Shown here: piece after piece, positions 52,746 through 64,000 of the stretch
Numbering within the stretch: the first letter of the stretch is position 1
Layout: every line of letters begins with the position of its first letter
Source of the DNA: Ryuthela nishihirai
Taxonomy: Eukaryota > Arthropoda > Arachnida > Araneae > Heptathelidae
NCBI GenBank assembly: GCA_038380435.1
Contig: JAWZYU010000011.1
Coordinates: 87,644,501-87,708,500 of the forward strand
Length of the DNA stretch: 64,000 nt
Reading direction: 5' to 3'
Program-made: the position numbers and the translations under genes
The notes under the pieces: model-generated
The model's input: the letters and a program-made list of their open reading frames with translations, nothing else
Told to the model about the DNA's origin: nothing
The model's database searches: none

Positions 52746-53420
52746 ATACCATTTACAAAACATTGAACTGAAAACAAATGTAAAAAAAAAATTAAGTACT
52801 AGTAAAACATTTTGAAAACTGAACTAGTTTGTAATTCTTTAGAAGCGCTAATAATCAGTGTTTAAATCCAATATCTCTCTCAATTAGAAGAGGAGCCATA
52901 GAAATTCAAATCTAAATGGTCTTGACTTAATTTCTGTGAAATCATATGATCTGAAACCCTTTGCAATAAAATTGTGTACTGCAAGTCATATAATGTTCTT
53001 ATATTCAGCATAGACACTACACTTACTAATATTGTCCCAGGCGATTTTTCCAATCCAGATTTGGATCATGATTGGATACGGGAGCCACCCAGAGTGGTAG
53101 AATGGTACCGTATAAATCCTTCAGTAGCATGTCGCTAACTGAAGTTTCACTACTGGGCCGTTCGAAAGACCTATACAACTTTACCCGCTCTCAATAACGA
53201 TGGGACTGTTTCGCTGACTTTGGGCTACGATAATCTGCACTCTGGCCAGTCAGAGCACAGAATTTCCAGCCTAAGTGTCTATAAAATTACTTCCAAAGTT
53301 ATGGGTTTTAAATAGGTGCTACAAAAAGATGTGTGACACTCTATCGAAATCCTTATTTTGATAAACAGGGAGTAAGCAGCATTTGCAATGTTTTAAATTA
53401 ACATAGTCAATTGCATCACA
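52746..53420. other. No gene seen
   Basis: AT-rich to 53.05 kb, then a mixed segment (53060-53280) with a repeat-like look but no match in this window. Confidence 0.4.
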
Positions 53421-53424
53421 AATA

Positions 53425-54860
53425 GTACTCAAATTTTGAGAAATTTTCCTCCCTCCAACAGAAGCTGCATAGGCCCAATAAGGTTCGAAAGGACGTTGCT
53501 CGTTCTGATCATAACAACCTTCGCAAAAATTTTATAGTCACTATTGAATACAGAAATAGGTCTCCAATCATTAACTGAAATATTACTACCATCTGGTTTT
53601 TCCCCAATAATGCAATCTTTGCATGCCCGCATGCCAGTTGTCATTTCACCAGATTCAATTAGTAGGTTTTAAAAAAACGTTCCTAAAGAAAGAATAATTG
53701 AAACACTTACTTTTAAAACTTCCACGATACATAACTGATGAAACTGTGCCAAAAAAAGTTTGCCCAGAAACTGCTGGTGAAATGTCTGCATGCCGTCGGC
53801 ACAATGAAGCCAAAATTGGATTCTCTGTTTCTGCTTTAAACTCCTGTGATCTTCCGCAACCGCATGCCGTCGGCAGCTTTCCTCCGTTCCCACTTTACTG
53901 CCGTGACCTTGCGTACTCCGACTTTTTCGTTCCTGCTTTTACAATTAAATCTATCTAAAAACATACTTACCTGCAGGGCAGAAATTCAACATGACTTCCA
54001 AATGTTTCAGAGCTTTTTAAATACTAGTTTACCAGAACCAAAACTTTTATTTTCAGTAATTTTTGCCTGTGAATATTTCTCTTATCAAAGAAGAATATTC
54101 TCTTTATATAAGAATTTCGAAAAGATCTTGGCACATATTTTTCTCGAAATTCCTATTGGTTGGCTAAAGTTCATGTGAAATTTCGCAAAATCAGGTTAAA
54201 GAATTAAACCCCAAGGGAAGTACAGGATGCTATTGAATAAACACAGACAGTTCCACTAGACATAGAACAAACACAGACAGCCTCAAGTGCAGATTGGTTT
54301 TATTAAACTGAACATGAACTTTAGCCAGCATTCTTCTTTCATAAGATAAATATTCACAGGCAAAAATTATTGAAAATAAAAGTTTTGGTTCTGGTGAACT
54401 AGTATTTAAAAAGCTCTCAAACATTTGGAAATCATGTTGAACTTATCCCCTGAAGGTAAGTATGTTTTATTTCGATAGATTTAATTGTAAAATGGGAATG
54501 GAAAAGCCTGTAAAATTCGATGGGAAATCCATCCATACCAGGGCTTTTATTTATTTTGAGTTGCCAATTGGTAGTTTTCATTTCTTAAGGAGAATTTTCA
54601 GTTTGTAACTTCGCTTTTGTGATGTGGTTGATTTTGGTTGCAAATCTTTCTGTCTCATAAAATTCAGTTATATCTGTTTCTTTGTGCTGGTATTGTATTG
54701 AAAATTGGTCATGTATGTGTTTTAAAATTATTGGAGTGTCATGTGTGAGTGTGCCATTTACTTCCATTGTAGTAATGTTGGTAACTTGTCTGTTTGTTTT
54801 CCTAATTTTTAGTAATGAGGTTGTTGCAATTTTCTTCTTCTGCAATTTTAGTTTCTCCTG
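53425..54860 (-). mobile_element. LINE of L1/Tx1-like type, fragments around an inverted duplication
   Basis: From right to left on the minus strand: KIATTSLLKIRKTNRQVTNI, ILKHIHDQFSIQYQHKETDI (pre-RT linker), then INKSPGMDGFPIEFYRLF (RT entry, about 54565-54510), and further left NISVNDWRPISVFNSDYKIF (RT block 2, about 53585-53530). The spacing between the last two is enlarged by the inverted duplication at 53940-54495. Several stops; inactive. Confidence 0.75.
53940..54495. repeat. Inverted duplication, about 155-bp arms
   Basis: 53940-54095 (ACAATTAAATCTATC, CAACATGACTTCCAAATG, TTTTTAAATACTAGTTTACC) is mirrored at 54345-54495 with substitutions. About 250 bp lie between the arms. Confidence 0.85.
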
Positions 54861-55261
54861 TTTACCTGGCTTTTACAACCCAACAGCCCAATAATCCAGT
54901 GAAATGTATGATAACTAAACAAAACTCATCATTTTTTCCCATTCACCTACACCTCTTTTTTTCTAAAACTTAGTTTAAAGAAATTAGTTTAAATGCTCCT
55001 CTCTTCTAAAAAAAAGTTAAATTAGTTTTTCAAATGCTAAAAAACACTCTTGTTTTTCTGATTTTCATATATTTTCTCACAGAAAACCATAAGAATCAAA
55101 CTTTTTACCTCATCTCCTGAAACTTTTCCCATAGATTTTCATAAAATTCTCTAGACCTTTTTACTGTGCCAGAACTCTCATTTATGCTACTACTTGGTAG
55201 CATCTCATCTAGGCCATCCATCTTCCTTAACAAGCACAAGGTATGACTCTCCCACATACAG

Positions 55262-55648
55262 GGGGGCGGGGGTGGCTCAGTCGGTAGCTCGCCAGGCTCG
55301 TAATCTGTAGTTCCCAGGTTCGAGTTCCAGCTGGATCAGCATTGAGATTTATCTCCGCAAAATTTCCCGCCCTGCCCATGGTCAGTAGGGGACACCGATG
55401 GGCTTGGAAAGGCCGCCGTCCGTCGGATGGGACGTTAAGCCATGGCACCATGTGCGGGAGAGCCATATCCTGTACACGTTAAAGAACATGCTGGATGGCC
55501 TTGACAGGAAGCTACCATCTGTCTTCCAACAGCTGTTCCAGTGGGTCTCCTCCCCCAACCTTCTCTGAACCTTCGGGGTCTATGTGACCTGGCCATTTAG
55601 CCCATGGTGTGCAAAAAAGTGCCGCTCAGAGGTAAAACAACCCAACCC
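55262..55648 (+). repeat. SINE family 3, good copy
   Basis: GGTGGCTCAGTCGGTAGCTC and CAGGTTCGAGTTCCAGCTGG (tRNA boxes), then the body GGTCAGTAGGGGACACCGAT, GGGACGTTAAGCCATGG, and the end GCTCAGAGGTAAAACAACCC. Confidence 0.92.
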
Positions 55649-55654
55649 ACACAC

Positions 55655-55742
55655 AGGACCAAGGCTTAACATCCCATCTGATGGATTGTGTCCTTACTAA
55701 GCCCATTAGTGTCCCCTACTGACTGAGGCCAGACCAGGAAAT
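55655..55742 (-). repeat. SINE family 3 fragment, reverse orientation
   Basis: GGCTTAACATCCCATCTGAT and AGTGTCCCCTACTGACTGA are the complement of the family 3 body. It abuts the forward copy. Confidence 0.75.
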
Positions 55743-56210
55743 TTTAGTTGAGAAATAAAGCATTACAAAAAATTTTTTGAAATCATGTCGTCATTTTATC
55801 AATAATGCCACAATTCTAAATCAAAGATTATTAAATGTGACAGAAAAAGGAAATATAAACATTACAGTGAGAGCTGTACTGTATTAGAAGAGTTATTAGA
55901 CACAAGAGAAAACTATTCATTGTAAAATAAAATTCAAAAATATAATATATATTTTCTTAGAAATGTGATATGATATATAAATTAATGACACATATATTAT
56001 ATGCTTTCCTATACAAGATAATGGGATAATAAATTCACGAAAAAACATTATTTAATGCAAATATAGCATCTATCTACACTCCTACCAACTTATTACGAAT
56101 TTGCATGTTATATCAATGAGAAATTTTAAAGTTCTATTACTCCTAATTTCAGCTTTTTATGAATAATTATATAACTTAAAATTATAATAATAATTTTAAT
56201 AAAATAAAAA
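55743..56210. other. No gene seen
   Basis: Strongly AT-rich. Confidence 0.5.
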
Positions 56211-56211
56211 A

Positions 56212-56398
56212 TAAATACCCCCTCAGCAGCTGCTTGCCACAGAGCTCTGACAGGAGCCTGCAAGTTGTATGCCATAGTAGGTCTGAGAAGATGGCAAAGA
56301 CTTCAGGAGAAAAACAACACGAACATCCATGCCTTACCCAGAGCTCGAACCCAGGTCCCTTAGATTAGTAGCCAAGCACACTAACCACATGGACAAAT
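56212..56398 (-). repeat. SINE family 1 copy
   Basis: Reverse strand: CCCCTCAGCAGCTGCTTGCC, CTGACAGGAGCCTGCAAG, CCATGCCTTACCCAGAGCTC, AGTAGCCAAGCACACTAACC. Confidence 0.88.
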
Positions 56399-57240
56399 TA
56401 TTTTCCAACAAATCAATTAAGCATGCATGTACCCTTTTCTTTAGAAGTGAAGGCTTATTAAAGAGAGAAAACACATTTTTGAAATCATTGCACAGAAATA
56501 CATCATATCTGTCTGAAAATCATAAAATAAATAACATAAAAATATTCTACTCGATGCAAAACTGCATCCACTGAGCTTAGAAGAGTACAGTAATTTTGAC
56601 TAAGTTTCATGGAATTGTAAAAACTATTTTTTTGACTAATTTCCTTTAGGGGAGAAGATTTGCTTAAATAAGGAAAACCAAAAATGTAGTTTATTTTCAA
56701 CTATATTAGGAGCAATCATTAAAATTATCTTTTCCTGCATATTGTAGTAGGATAATTTTAAAATTAATTCATTTTCTCTGTTTGGGATATTGACATAATT
56801 AAATAGTTAAAGAGAGTTTAAATTTTTTTTCATGAAATGCATTCTACACGAAGCTTATGAACTCTACAATAACTTGGGGTCAGGGCCAGATCTGCCACAC
56901 ACACCTCTTCAGGATTCAAATGAGTAAGAGGCCAAAAATTATTAAACATAATTATTTTCATGCATTTTCCAAAATGTTATATAAAGGCATGTAAAAAAAA
57001 AGATGTGGAAATGTTAGACTGCATTGGAAATCCAGTCTCTTGAACCCTCTTCCCCCCTACACACATTATTCTGTCTCAATTGTGTTTCTTGCCCCCAGCA
57101 GTTGCTTTTTTTCTAGATACAAATCTACTTAGGGTAATACTAAATTTTGATCAGTGATGAGTAATGTCATTTTACATACATACATCTTACATCTTCTCAT
57201 TCAACAATGTAGTGGGAGCAGTTGAGCAGTACTTAAGATA
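56399..57240. other. No gene seen
   Basis: AT-rich. The small frames on both strands have no domain. Confidence 0.45.
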
Positions 57241-57261
57241 CAGTCTCAGGTGTGCTGCATA

Positions 57262-57700
57262 TGTTATGCCTCAATTATTCTTTCGGCCAAATGAACAAAA
57301 TTAAACTAAATCCCAAATTCTTTCCACGCATAGCATTCACCCAAGAAACATCTTTTCTCCTCAGGAGGAGATCGAGGTCACTGCATACAAAAAATAAGAC
57401 ACTCACATGCATGAAGCAACAAGGAGACCCCCCTAAATTAACCTCTCTTGACACTCAGAAAAGGACATAGCGAATGCTCTGCAATCATCCTATCTCTGGT
57501 GCCAAGAGAGTCTAATTTATGGGGGTCTTCTTGTTGCTTCATGCATGTAGAGGTCCTATTTCTTTTGCACTACAGCCGTGCCATCCCCCAGCTGCTCTTG
57601 AGGAGAAAAGCAGATGTTTCTTGGGCGGATGCTATGCATGGGAAGTATCTGGATTCAATATAATTTTGTTCGTTAGGCCGAAAGAATAATTGAGGCATTT
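57262..57700. repeat. Inverted duplication inside the LINE, about 200-bp arms
   Basis: 57262-57462 mirrors 57503-57700: ATGCCTCAATTATTCTTTCG with its complement, CAAGAAACATCTTTTCTCCT with AGAAAAGCAGATGTTTCTTG, and CATGCATGAAGCAACAAGGA with CTTGTTGCTTCATGCATG. The arms are diverged, with a loop of about 40 bp. Both arms still read as CLNYSFG...NKI...LNP. Confidence 0.85.
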
Positions 57701-57949
57701 CGCATGTGGTACAGTTAGGACTGTAGGCACTGCCAAGAATGTGCAGCGTAGAGTTGCTGTAGATGATACTAACTCGGAGATGATGACGGAGGGTCTCCTC
57801 AGAGATGTGGAGATTACCGAGGTTAGGAGCAGTAAAAGAAGTGCCAACCAGATACCTGAATGAGGAACAGCTGGAGTCCCTCTGTCACTGGGCAAGACAG
57901 TACTGGTCATCAGTTGTGAGACAAAACTCTTGCAGTCGATCAGAGAGAG

Positions 57950-58375
57950 AGGGTAATTAAATATATACCTCTGATTCTCAAGCGCTTCCTTCACAGTGCG
58001 ATCAGCAAGCTCATTGCCAGGTATCCCTACACAGGAGAGGATCCACTAGAAATGAACAATGATTCCGACAGAAGTGACCTTGGAGTAAGTCTCTATGATT
58101 TTCTGCATGAGGAAGGGATTACAGCTCTTGTTATCTGGCTTCTGGAGAGCTTCCAAGGTTGACTTGGAATCGCAGAGGATGACAAAGTTGCCAATCTCGA
58201 ATCTGAGCGTGTAGAGTACAGCTTCAAGGATAGCATGAAGCTCTGCACAGGTGGAGGAAGCGAGATGTGGTAGACGGAAATCTCTGGCAATGCCCGTATC
58301 GGGGATGGCAAAGGCAGAGGCAGCACTTAGCCTTTCCTGTCCACAGATCCATCAGTGTAGACCTTAGAACACCTC
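57950..58375 (-). pseudogene. RNase H domain of the LINE remnant
   Basis: VYTDGSVDRKG with the first catalytic Asp (about 58370), a stop, then AFAIPDTGIARDFRLP, SSTCAELHAILEAVL (Glu), NFVILCDSKSTLEAL (Asp), VGIIVHF-stop-WILSCVGIPGNELADRTV, the usual RNase H end. Two stops interrupt it, so it is inactive. The motif order shows the same LINE superfamily as the elements at 0-3 kb and 45-48 kb. Confidence 0.8.
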
Positions 58376-59710
58376 TCATATCGTGCAGTGACATAGGAGG
58401 TGGAGAAATGCCTGATGGCCACTGAATCTGAGTCGTTCTTTCTACCTAGGGAAGGGACAGTGACATTGATCATAAGATCACTGTTCCTCTAGGGTGGAAG
58501 GTCAGGGAAGAGTGTATTGCTAGTAGTGGAGCTGGAAGAGGCGACTCGGTCACAGAAATCAGTGGCAGACACGGAGGTGGCAGAGTCTGGCCTGTCTTGC
58601 AACTTACACATCAACTACAGTGGTCTTCAAACCGCATGAGAAGTTTGTGGTTAAAGTGGAGGGAATGGAGCCTCGAGAGATGGTACAATATATCACTGTT
58701 TCGATGCAGGCGAAAAGGCATGTCATCAGCCTCTGTAATGACAGACGCATATGATGTATTTGGGCAGAGTCTGAGACAGAGGTGCAGAGATATATAGTGT
58801 GGACAGTAGCCAACATGTTCAGCAATGAAACAGGCATTGCTCAAATGCCACTGTAGTTGACATGAGTGAGGATCAATCGCCATAAAAGACTAGGGGGTCT
58901 TGCAGGAACTTCCCCAATGGGTACCAGCAAGGAAAGACAGTATATTTCTCTGCACTGTGGCAATTGTCTTAAGATGCTAGATGTGAGGTCCCCAAACCAG
59001 CCTGTTGTCCAGGACTACACCAAGGAACTTATGCTGTTTGACGACCTTGATGTGGTGTGGTCCAAGCATGAGGCCAGGGAAAGTGGATGGAAGGTGTCTC
59101 TTCGTGAGAACCATGGTCACAGTCTTATGGGTGGAAAGAGTGACACTTAGGTTGTCGAAGAACTGTTCATTTCATCTTGAGCTGAATATAGGAGCAGGTC
59201 CTGTCTAGGGAACAAGACGCAGATGTTGTCCATGTAGATGGAAATACCCACTCTATTCTCGAGTCGAGAGGGTAGGCCTGACAGCAAGATGTTCAGTAAC
59301 ATCGGGTTGAGGACACCCCTTTGAGGTACTCCATGATTGATAGTGTGGGAGGCTGAAATCTATCAGAGCAAGGGGCCTGCCTTTCGGCTTGACAGCGAAT
59401 GGTGCGAAGCCACTTATAGTGGATATCCGGAGGGGAAAGATGCTCACAGTACTGAGATCTGTAGCATCGATGGCAGCGTGTCCTTCAGATGAGATCTGCT
59501 GAAAGAGCTATCAGGCGGTAAGCTTTGATGTACTTCTTGGAGTTGAACGTTCCTTAGGAAGCAAGGAGATGTGTAGCGCGAATTGGTCACTGTTGCAGGG
59601 GTCAAGGTCAACCAACCACTTGAGGCTTTGACTAATGTTGGAAGAACAAAGGGTTAGGTTAATGGAGCTGTAGGTACTCAGAGGTCTGTAGAACATGGAC
59701 GAGCCTTTGC

Positions 59711-61516
59711 TCTTCTATCTCGTCGATATGAGTTTTACGTATTGTTCATTGTTTTGAGCTGGATTCACAGCTGCCTAGCCCTTACTTTAACTACCCACAA
59801 TTGTAGGCGGTACTGCAAATGATGACACTGGCAATATAAATGACGGATATTTGTGGCCACACATAACATTTACTCCTTAATGTCTCTCATCTATAATTAA
59901 GGTGATGCAAGACAGTTTCGAGTGCATTACTTCCCTAAATGCTTATTGAAATAAATAAAATGAACAAGATGTTTTAGGAAAGCAAATTTCCATGTGAAAT
60001 ATTACATTTATTATTTAATGTAAAATATTATTTTATTATTTATTTTTAAATTGGAGTTTAGTATTTTATTAATCATTACAGAAATGTTTATAGGGCTTGG
60101 TCCATCTGTGTTCTAATGATGAGTCACCCCTATTTAATATGCAAATAAAAGTTTTATATTTAGAACTAACTCATAGATTTTGAACTGGTATTCTACAGTA
60201 AGTTCGCGAAATTTTCAGAAAAGAAACGTTAATCGAAAATAAATGATTCACTGTAGCTGACAGTTCAGTTTGAACGAATAGTTCTATACACACTCGCTTC
60301 TATCGTCTGAAACAGGAACTAGTCAAGTAGAGAGCTACTTCACTACCAACAGGAGAACTATGTAGTTCTCGATCTAGTTCACCATATGGATTGTTAGCAT
60401 GAACTATACGTCTCTGATAGAAATATTTTATTAGAAGTTTTCAGTACATGTCAGCAGTTACGAGAAAACTCGGTTCCCCCCATAGACAATGCTTTCCCCC
60501 TATGACTTAATTCACCTGTGAAATACAATTGCTCCTCCTTTAAAAACTTGCAACCAGCAAATGCACACTTTTCTCAAAGCTTTCTTTCCCGCAATCAAGC
60601 GATACAACAGCTTTCATTGCTGGGCGTTGCAACGTAAGGATCATGATCAATCTACTCTATTTTCTAAAATATGAGTGGATACTCATGTAAACGAAACATT
60701 TTAGAGCAAAAAGAACGAAAGTTAAATATTTCGTTTTCGTTCTGATTAAAGGCGAACGAAGTATATTTCGTCTTTAATTCTCGTTTTGAATTAGCTTAAG
60801 TCATTTTATTTTGGTATAAAATCTAGTCCATTTTTGCTTTTGTTTTAATTGTAATTAGAGTCCCTATAGCCATAAAGAAGACCTTATAACTGTAACCGTT
60901 GCACAGGGGAGTTGTGTTTACCTTATGGTTGTGTTTAAAGTTTGAGATACGGTTTAAAGTAATCGTACGAGTAATTTATCTAGGGAACGAGGAAAATTAC
61001 AAATATGATTATCAGTGCTGGAAATTGTCATTTATTATAGTTTTTCTATTTTATCTCTAAAATTTTCTTCATTTGAATATAGAAGTAAGTGAAAGAATTA
61101 AATGTCTATCATATCAAGTGTAGCTTGTTTACAAAAACTGTATCTATGAAACCTTTGGTATAAATCTGTATATTAGCAGTTTTTATTATTTCAAATGTAG
61201 GATGCCATAGTCTTGTTTAGTTCTTTAAGGTTTACCCGAAGTATCTAGGTTTTAGGCAAACCCATCTTAAATGGTAGGCTTGATGTCAGAAGTAAAAACT
61301 GTAAATACGCATAAATTGCAGACATTCGCTACCTACTTTCTGTCGCAGATCTGATATCTCTTTTTCGAAATGCCTCTTATTTACTATTTTGTAGTTAGTA
61401 TAAGGCAGTATGGCAGTTCATGGTTACAACTTTGCTGTCTTGTTTTTTACGCATTGTAATGATACGTTGTGTTTTGACTAAATGCTCCCACCTCCCGTTC
61501 CCTAAGGGCCTCTAGT
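59711..61516. other. No gene seen; a small structured palindrome at 60316-60380
   Basis: Long AT-rich stretch without frames or assigned repeats. The one notable item is the three-stem palindrome listed separately. Confidence 0.45.
60316..60380. repeat. Three-stem palindromic cluster
   Basis: Outer GAACTAG (60316-60322) pairs with CTAGTTC (60374-60380). Inside are AAGTAG-AGAG-CTACTT (60325-60340) and GAGAACTA-TG-TAGTTCTC (60353-60370), all perfect. Confidence 0.7.
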
Positions 61517-64000
61517 TGTCATCATCATCCTCAAGAAGCCATGGGCTATGGAGGTCCAACAAGACTGCGCAGTTTACTTCTCCAAACATATGTGTCCTGA
61601 GCTACATCTGCTGCATCCGGCCACTGCACACCCATTCTAACAAGGTCCTGTTTGACATTGTCTGCCCAACGCATCCTAGGTCTCCCCCTCCTTCTGAGGC
61701 CTTTAGGCACGCTGTTCATAACCCTATTCACCAATCTATAATTATCCATATGGGCAACATGGTCAAACCAACGGAATCTCTCTCTGCACAATATGCTGCT
61801 TAAAGGAGGTTGCCAACTCCTTTGCTTAACCTCATCATAGTTACAAAGTTGAATCACCTAATGTCCATGATACTGTGTAAGCATCTAGAATCAAAACCAT
61901 CAACTTTCCTGTTATCTTGTTTGCAAAGGGTCCAAGTTTCACTACCATAACTAACTCTAGAGAAAACTAAACTATTATACAATCTAATCTTAGTCTTTAG
62001 GTGTATACATCTATTTCTTCACACCCTCCATAGATTCTTAAAAGTCCTGCAGCAATCCCTATTCATTTGTTAATCACATGTTGCACATCGCCAGTATCTC
62101 TTACATATCCCAAGATAATTAAACTGACACCTGCTCAAGAGAGTAACTATTCAGATTAACTGAAACACAACCTGCCTCACCAATTTTCATCCTTTAATTT
62201 TTCTCTCTATTAATCACCAAATCTACTCTACTCGCATTCTCACCAACATCATCATATCATCAGCATAATCTAAATAAGAAATTTTCAGATTTGTAGACCA
62301 TTTAAGCCCAAAATCTTTCCCTTGCAGTGAATTTCGCATAACATAATCAATAACCAAACTAAAGACGAAAGGAGACAAAAATACATCCTTGTCGAACACC
62401 AGAAGCAATGTTGAACCAATTGTTATAAGCTTTACCAACTCTCACATGTGACTCAGTGTTATTATAGAGTTTTAATTATGCTAACTAACCTCTCTAGTAT
62501 GCCATAAGATGTCACAATCAACCACAAATTATGACGGTCAACAGAGAAAACCTTTTTTGAAATCTACAAAGCTAGTAACCACAGGTTTCTGGAACCCTGA
62601 ACATTTCTCAAGAATCTTCCTCTGAAACAATCTGATTTACATATCCCCTACCACTTGTGAATCCACATTGCTCATCACGTAATTATCTGTTAAACAGATT
62701 CTTATTGTTATTAAATACAATCATGCATAAAACTTGACCTGGAACAGAAAGTAGTTATCCCTATAGTTATCACAAGAATTGCAATTACCTTTTTTAAAAA
62801 TAGGGAAAATAATAAAGCTCTTGTAAAATCCTTAGGGAACAATGCCTTTATCATAAATGATATTCATGTTTCAGCAAGCCATGTGACAAAACCAATATTC
62901 CCAGCTCTAAGCATTTCAGTGGTAATTTCATCTACCCCTGGTGATTTCTGTAGTTTAAGTTTAGAAATAGCTAAAATAACTTCATATTGTGTTATAGGGC
63001 CAACATTAAAGCCAGTAATGCATCTATCATCATTACAAACAATGGGAGTAGAACTAACCACATTGTTTAGAACATCACTGAAATGCTCAGCCTACCTAGC
63101 TAACCTTCAATATCACATCATATTGTAACCTTCAGAATCCTCACCTTTAATAACCTTATCATGTTTATCCTTCAATCCTTGTATATCTGTCCATTTCTTC
63201 CCATACCAAACATTAACCATCTGGTACATCTGTTATGATGTCTAGCTGCTTCCTTGGCTTTGTCAGCCAAGCTATCAAGCCAAAGATTCTTATCATCTTC
63301 TAACTGAGTCTTTAGATGTTTACGAAACTCTTTGTAATGCTTTCTGTTAGGACTAGTAGGGTATTGATTAAGGATATTCCTGCAGTTTTTTCTTTCCAAA
63401 ATAAGCTCCAGTGCCTTATCACTCAGATAATTTTGTCTACTCTGCTGTTTTTACCCGAAAGAGTACTGTTTCTCTTTTGGGTAAAAAAGGGATGTATCAA
63501 ATATTTAGTTTCAAGAAAAGCCTGTTTAAAATGATCCCATTCTTCCTTAACTTCTAGTAGGCAAACCATGATTGTCATAATGATCTAAGTAACCTTATCA
63601 TGGTAAGTTTTAGCTATAATAGGGTCTTTCAGAGCTTCAGTGTTAAAGGAAACTTTTTTAACCTTAGCACAACACTTCTTAAGTTTAAGTTGCAAAATGC
63701 ATTTAATAAGATAATATTCTGATCCAGTTTCATCCCCCTCCCACTATATGAACTAATATTCCTAACAGAACTAGTCTATTTGCTGTTATTAATATGTAAT
63801 TGATCATTGTTATGCAACCATCTGGTGAAATCCATGTGTACTTATGTGTCACAATGTTTCAAATAAGTGTTAGTAATTCTAAAGCCATTAAGTTTACTTA
63901 CCTGTAGGAGAAGTTGCCCTTTGCAGCTACCAATACCAAGGGGACTTATCAAATGTTTTATTCTTCAATAAACATAAAAGTATCCTTTCTAAATTACTTC
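61517..64000 (-). mobile_element. LINE (endonuclease-RT type), decayed copy 2, with its 3' end
   Basis: Same family as 37985-40472, colinear over the linker and RT, and it retains the C-terminal tail and 3' end. The 3' terminus reads GAGGATGATGATGA on the minus strand (61540-61520). The 5' part continues beyond the right edge. Confidence 0.88.
61546..63740 (-). pseudogene. LINE ORF2 copy 2, many breaks
   Basis: Pieces on the minus strand: ERKNCRNILNQYPTSPNRKH (linker), LQKSPGVDEITTEMLRAGNI (RT entry), SPFVFSLVIDYVMRNSLQGK (motif B region), LDYADDMMMLVR (catalytic YADD), then after a gap ERFRWFDHVAHMDNYRLVNR and RRRGRPRMRWADNVKQDLVR, the typical C-terminal domain of this LINE group. A duplicated insertion of about 40 bp near 63455-63510 and many frame breaks are present. 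Inactive. Confidence 0.87.

Larger units (their letters stand above)
57245..59710 (-). mobile_element. Jockey-like LINE remnant with RNase H and an inverted 3' part
   Basis: On the minus strand from right to left: the end of an endonuclease domain (SSINLTLCSSNISQ, NSDQFALHIS, like TAIDLTICSSSILP in the LINE at 1-1096), then RT text INHGVPQRGVLNPMLLNILL with a decayed catalytic YMDNI, then RNase H, then a palindromic segment. The RT front half is deleted. Confidence 0.75.

Noticed and set aside
54682..54894. Plus-strand 70-codon hydrophobic frame
   Set aside because: Antisense to the L1/Tx1-like pre-RT linker; T-rich sequence gives spurious hydrophobic codons.

Overview
This is a stretch of eukaryotic genome, most likely from an arthropod. 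It is AT-rich, has no operon structure, and consists almost entirely of transposable elements of many ages nested in one another. The assignment rests on intron signals, tRNA-derived SINEs, Tc1/mariner, Tigger and hAT transposons, several LINE clades and Polinton/Maverick (adintovirus-like) DNA elements. No bacterial gene, CRISPR array, rRNA or functional tRNA is visible. A chelicerate or related group is a guess. The only good candidate for host coding sequence is one terminal exon at 12180-12685 (+). A tiny possible first exon lies at 44555-44610 (-).

Layout. 1-3066 (-): a Jockey-like LINE with an open endonuclease ORF running off the left edge, a zinc-knuckle ORF1 and a GC-rich leader. Its 5' end sits inside a Polinton-type DNA polymerase gene. 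3067-7897: the rest of that decayed Polinton/adintovirus-like element, with a PolB fragment (+), an integrase, a membrane protein, a tandem PC4-like protein and an exonuclease-like protein (all -). 8.4-11.6 kb: a LINE tail, a SINE, a DD41D mariner-like and a Tc1-like transposon. 12.2-12.7 kb: the host exon. 15675-27397: a Tigger/pogo transposon with TA target duplications, split by a second, younger Polinton-like element (15925-25471).

That second element is the most interesting object here. It has a 6-bp CAGTGC target duplication, AG...CT termini and 3.1-kb near-identical inverted arms. Each arm carries a copy of the same unknown gene and a 147-bp tandem array. The 3.3-kb centre carries a tandem PC4-like gene, a decayed second copy of that gene's 3' end, a BED-finger-like gene and a PHD-like microgene. 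It has no polymerase, integrase or capsid gene that I can see, so it looks like a non-autonomous derivative. The shared tandem PC4-like protein links it to the older Polinton at 3-8 kb.

28239-32448 is a hAT element (13-bp inverted ends, 7/8 target duplication) filled with SINEs, a 615-bp foldback and MITEs. 32.4-35.5 kb holds more MITEs and simple repeats. 37.9-41.1 kb and 61.5-64 kb are two decayed copies of one LINE family (-). 41636-43569 is a hAT-type non-autonomous element with a perfect 8-bp target duplication and an interior expanded into a roughly 23-bp minisatellite. 45.1-47.9 kb is a decayed LINE with an RNase H domain and a structured 3' end. 50.2-52.7 kb is a pseudogene of a different Polinton PolB type, with zinc finger and endonuclease VII-like domains. 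53.4-54.9 and 57.2-59.7 kb are further LINE remains, each carrying an inverted duplication. Three tRNA-derived SINE families are scattered throughout.

All functional calls come from reading motifs by eye. No database search was run.
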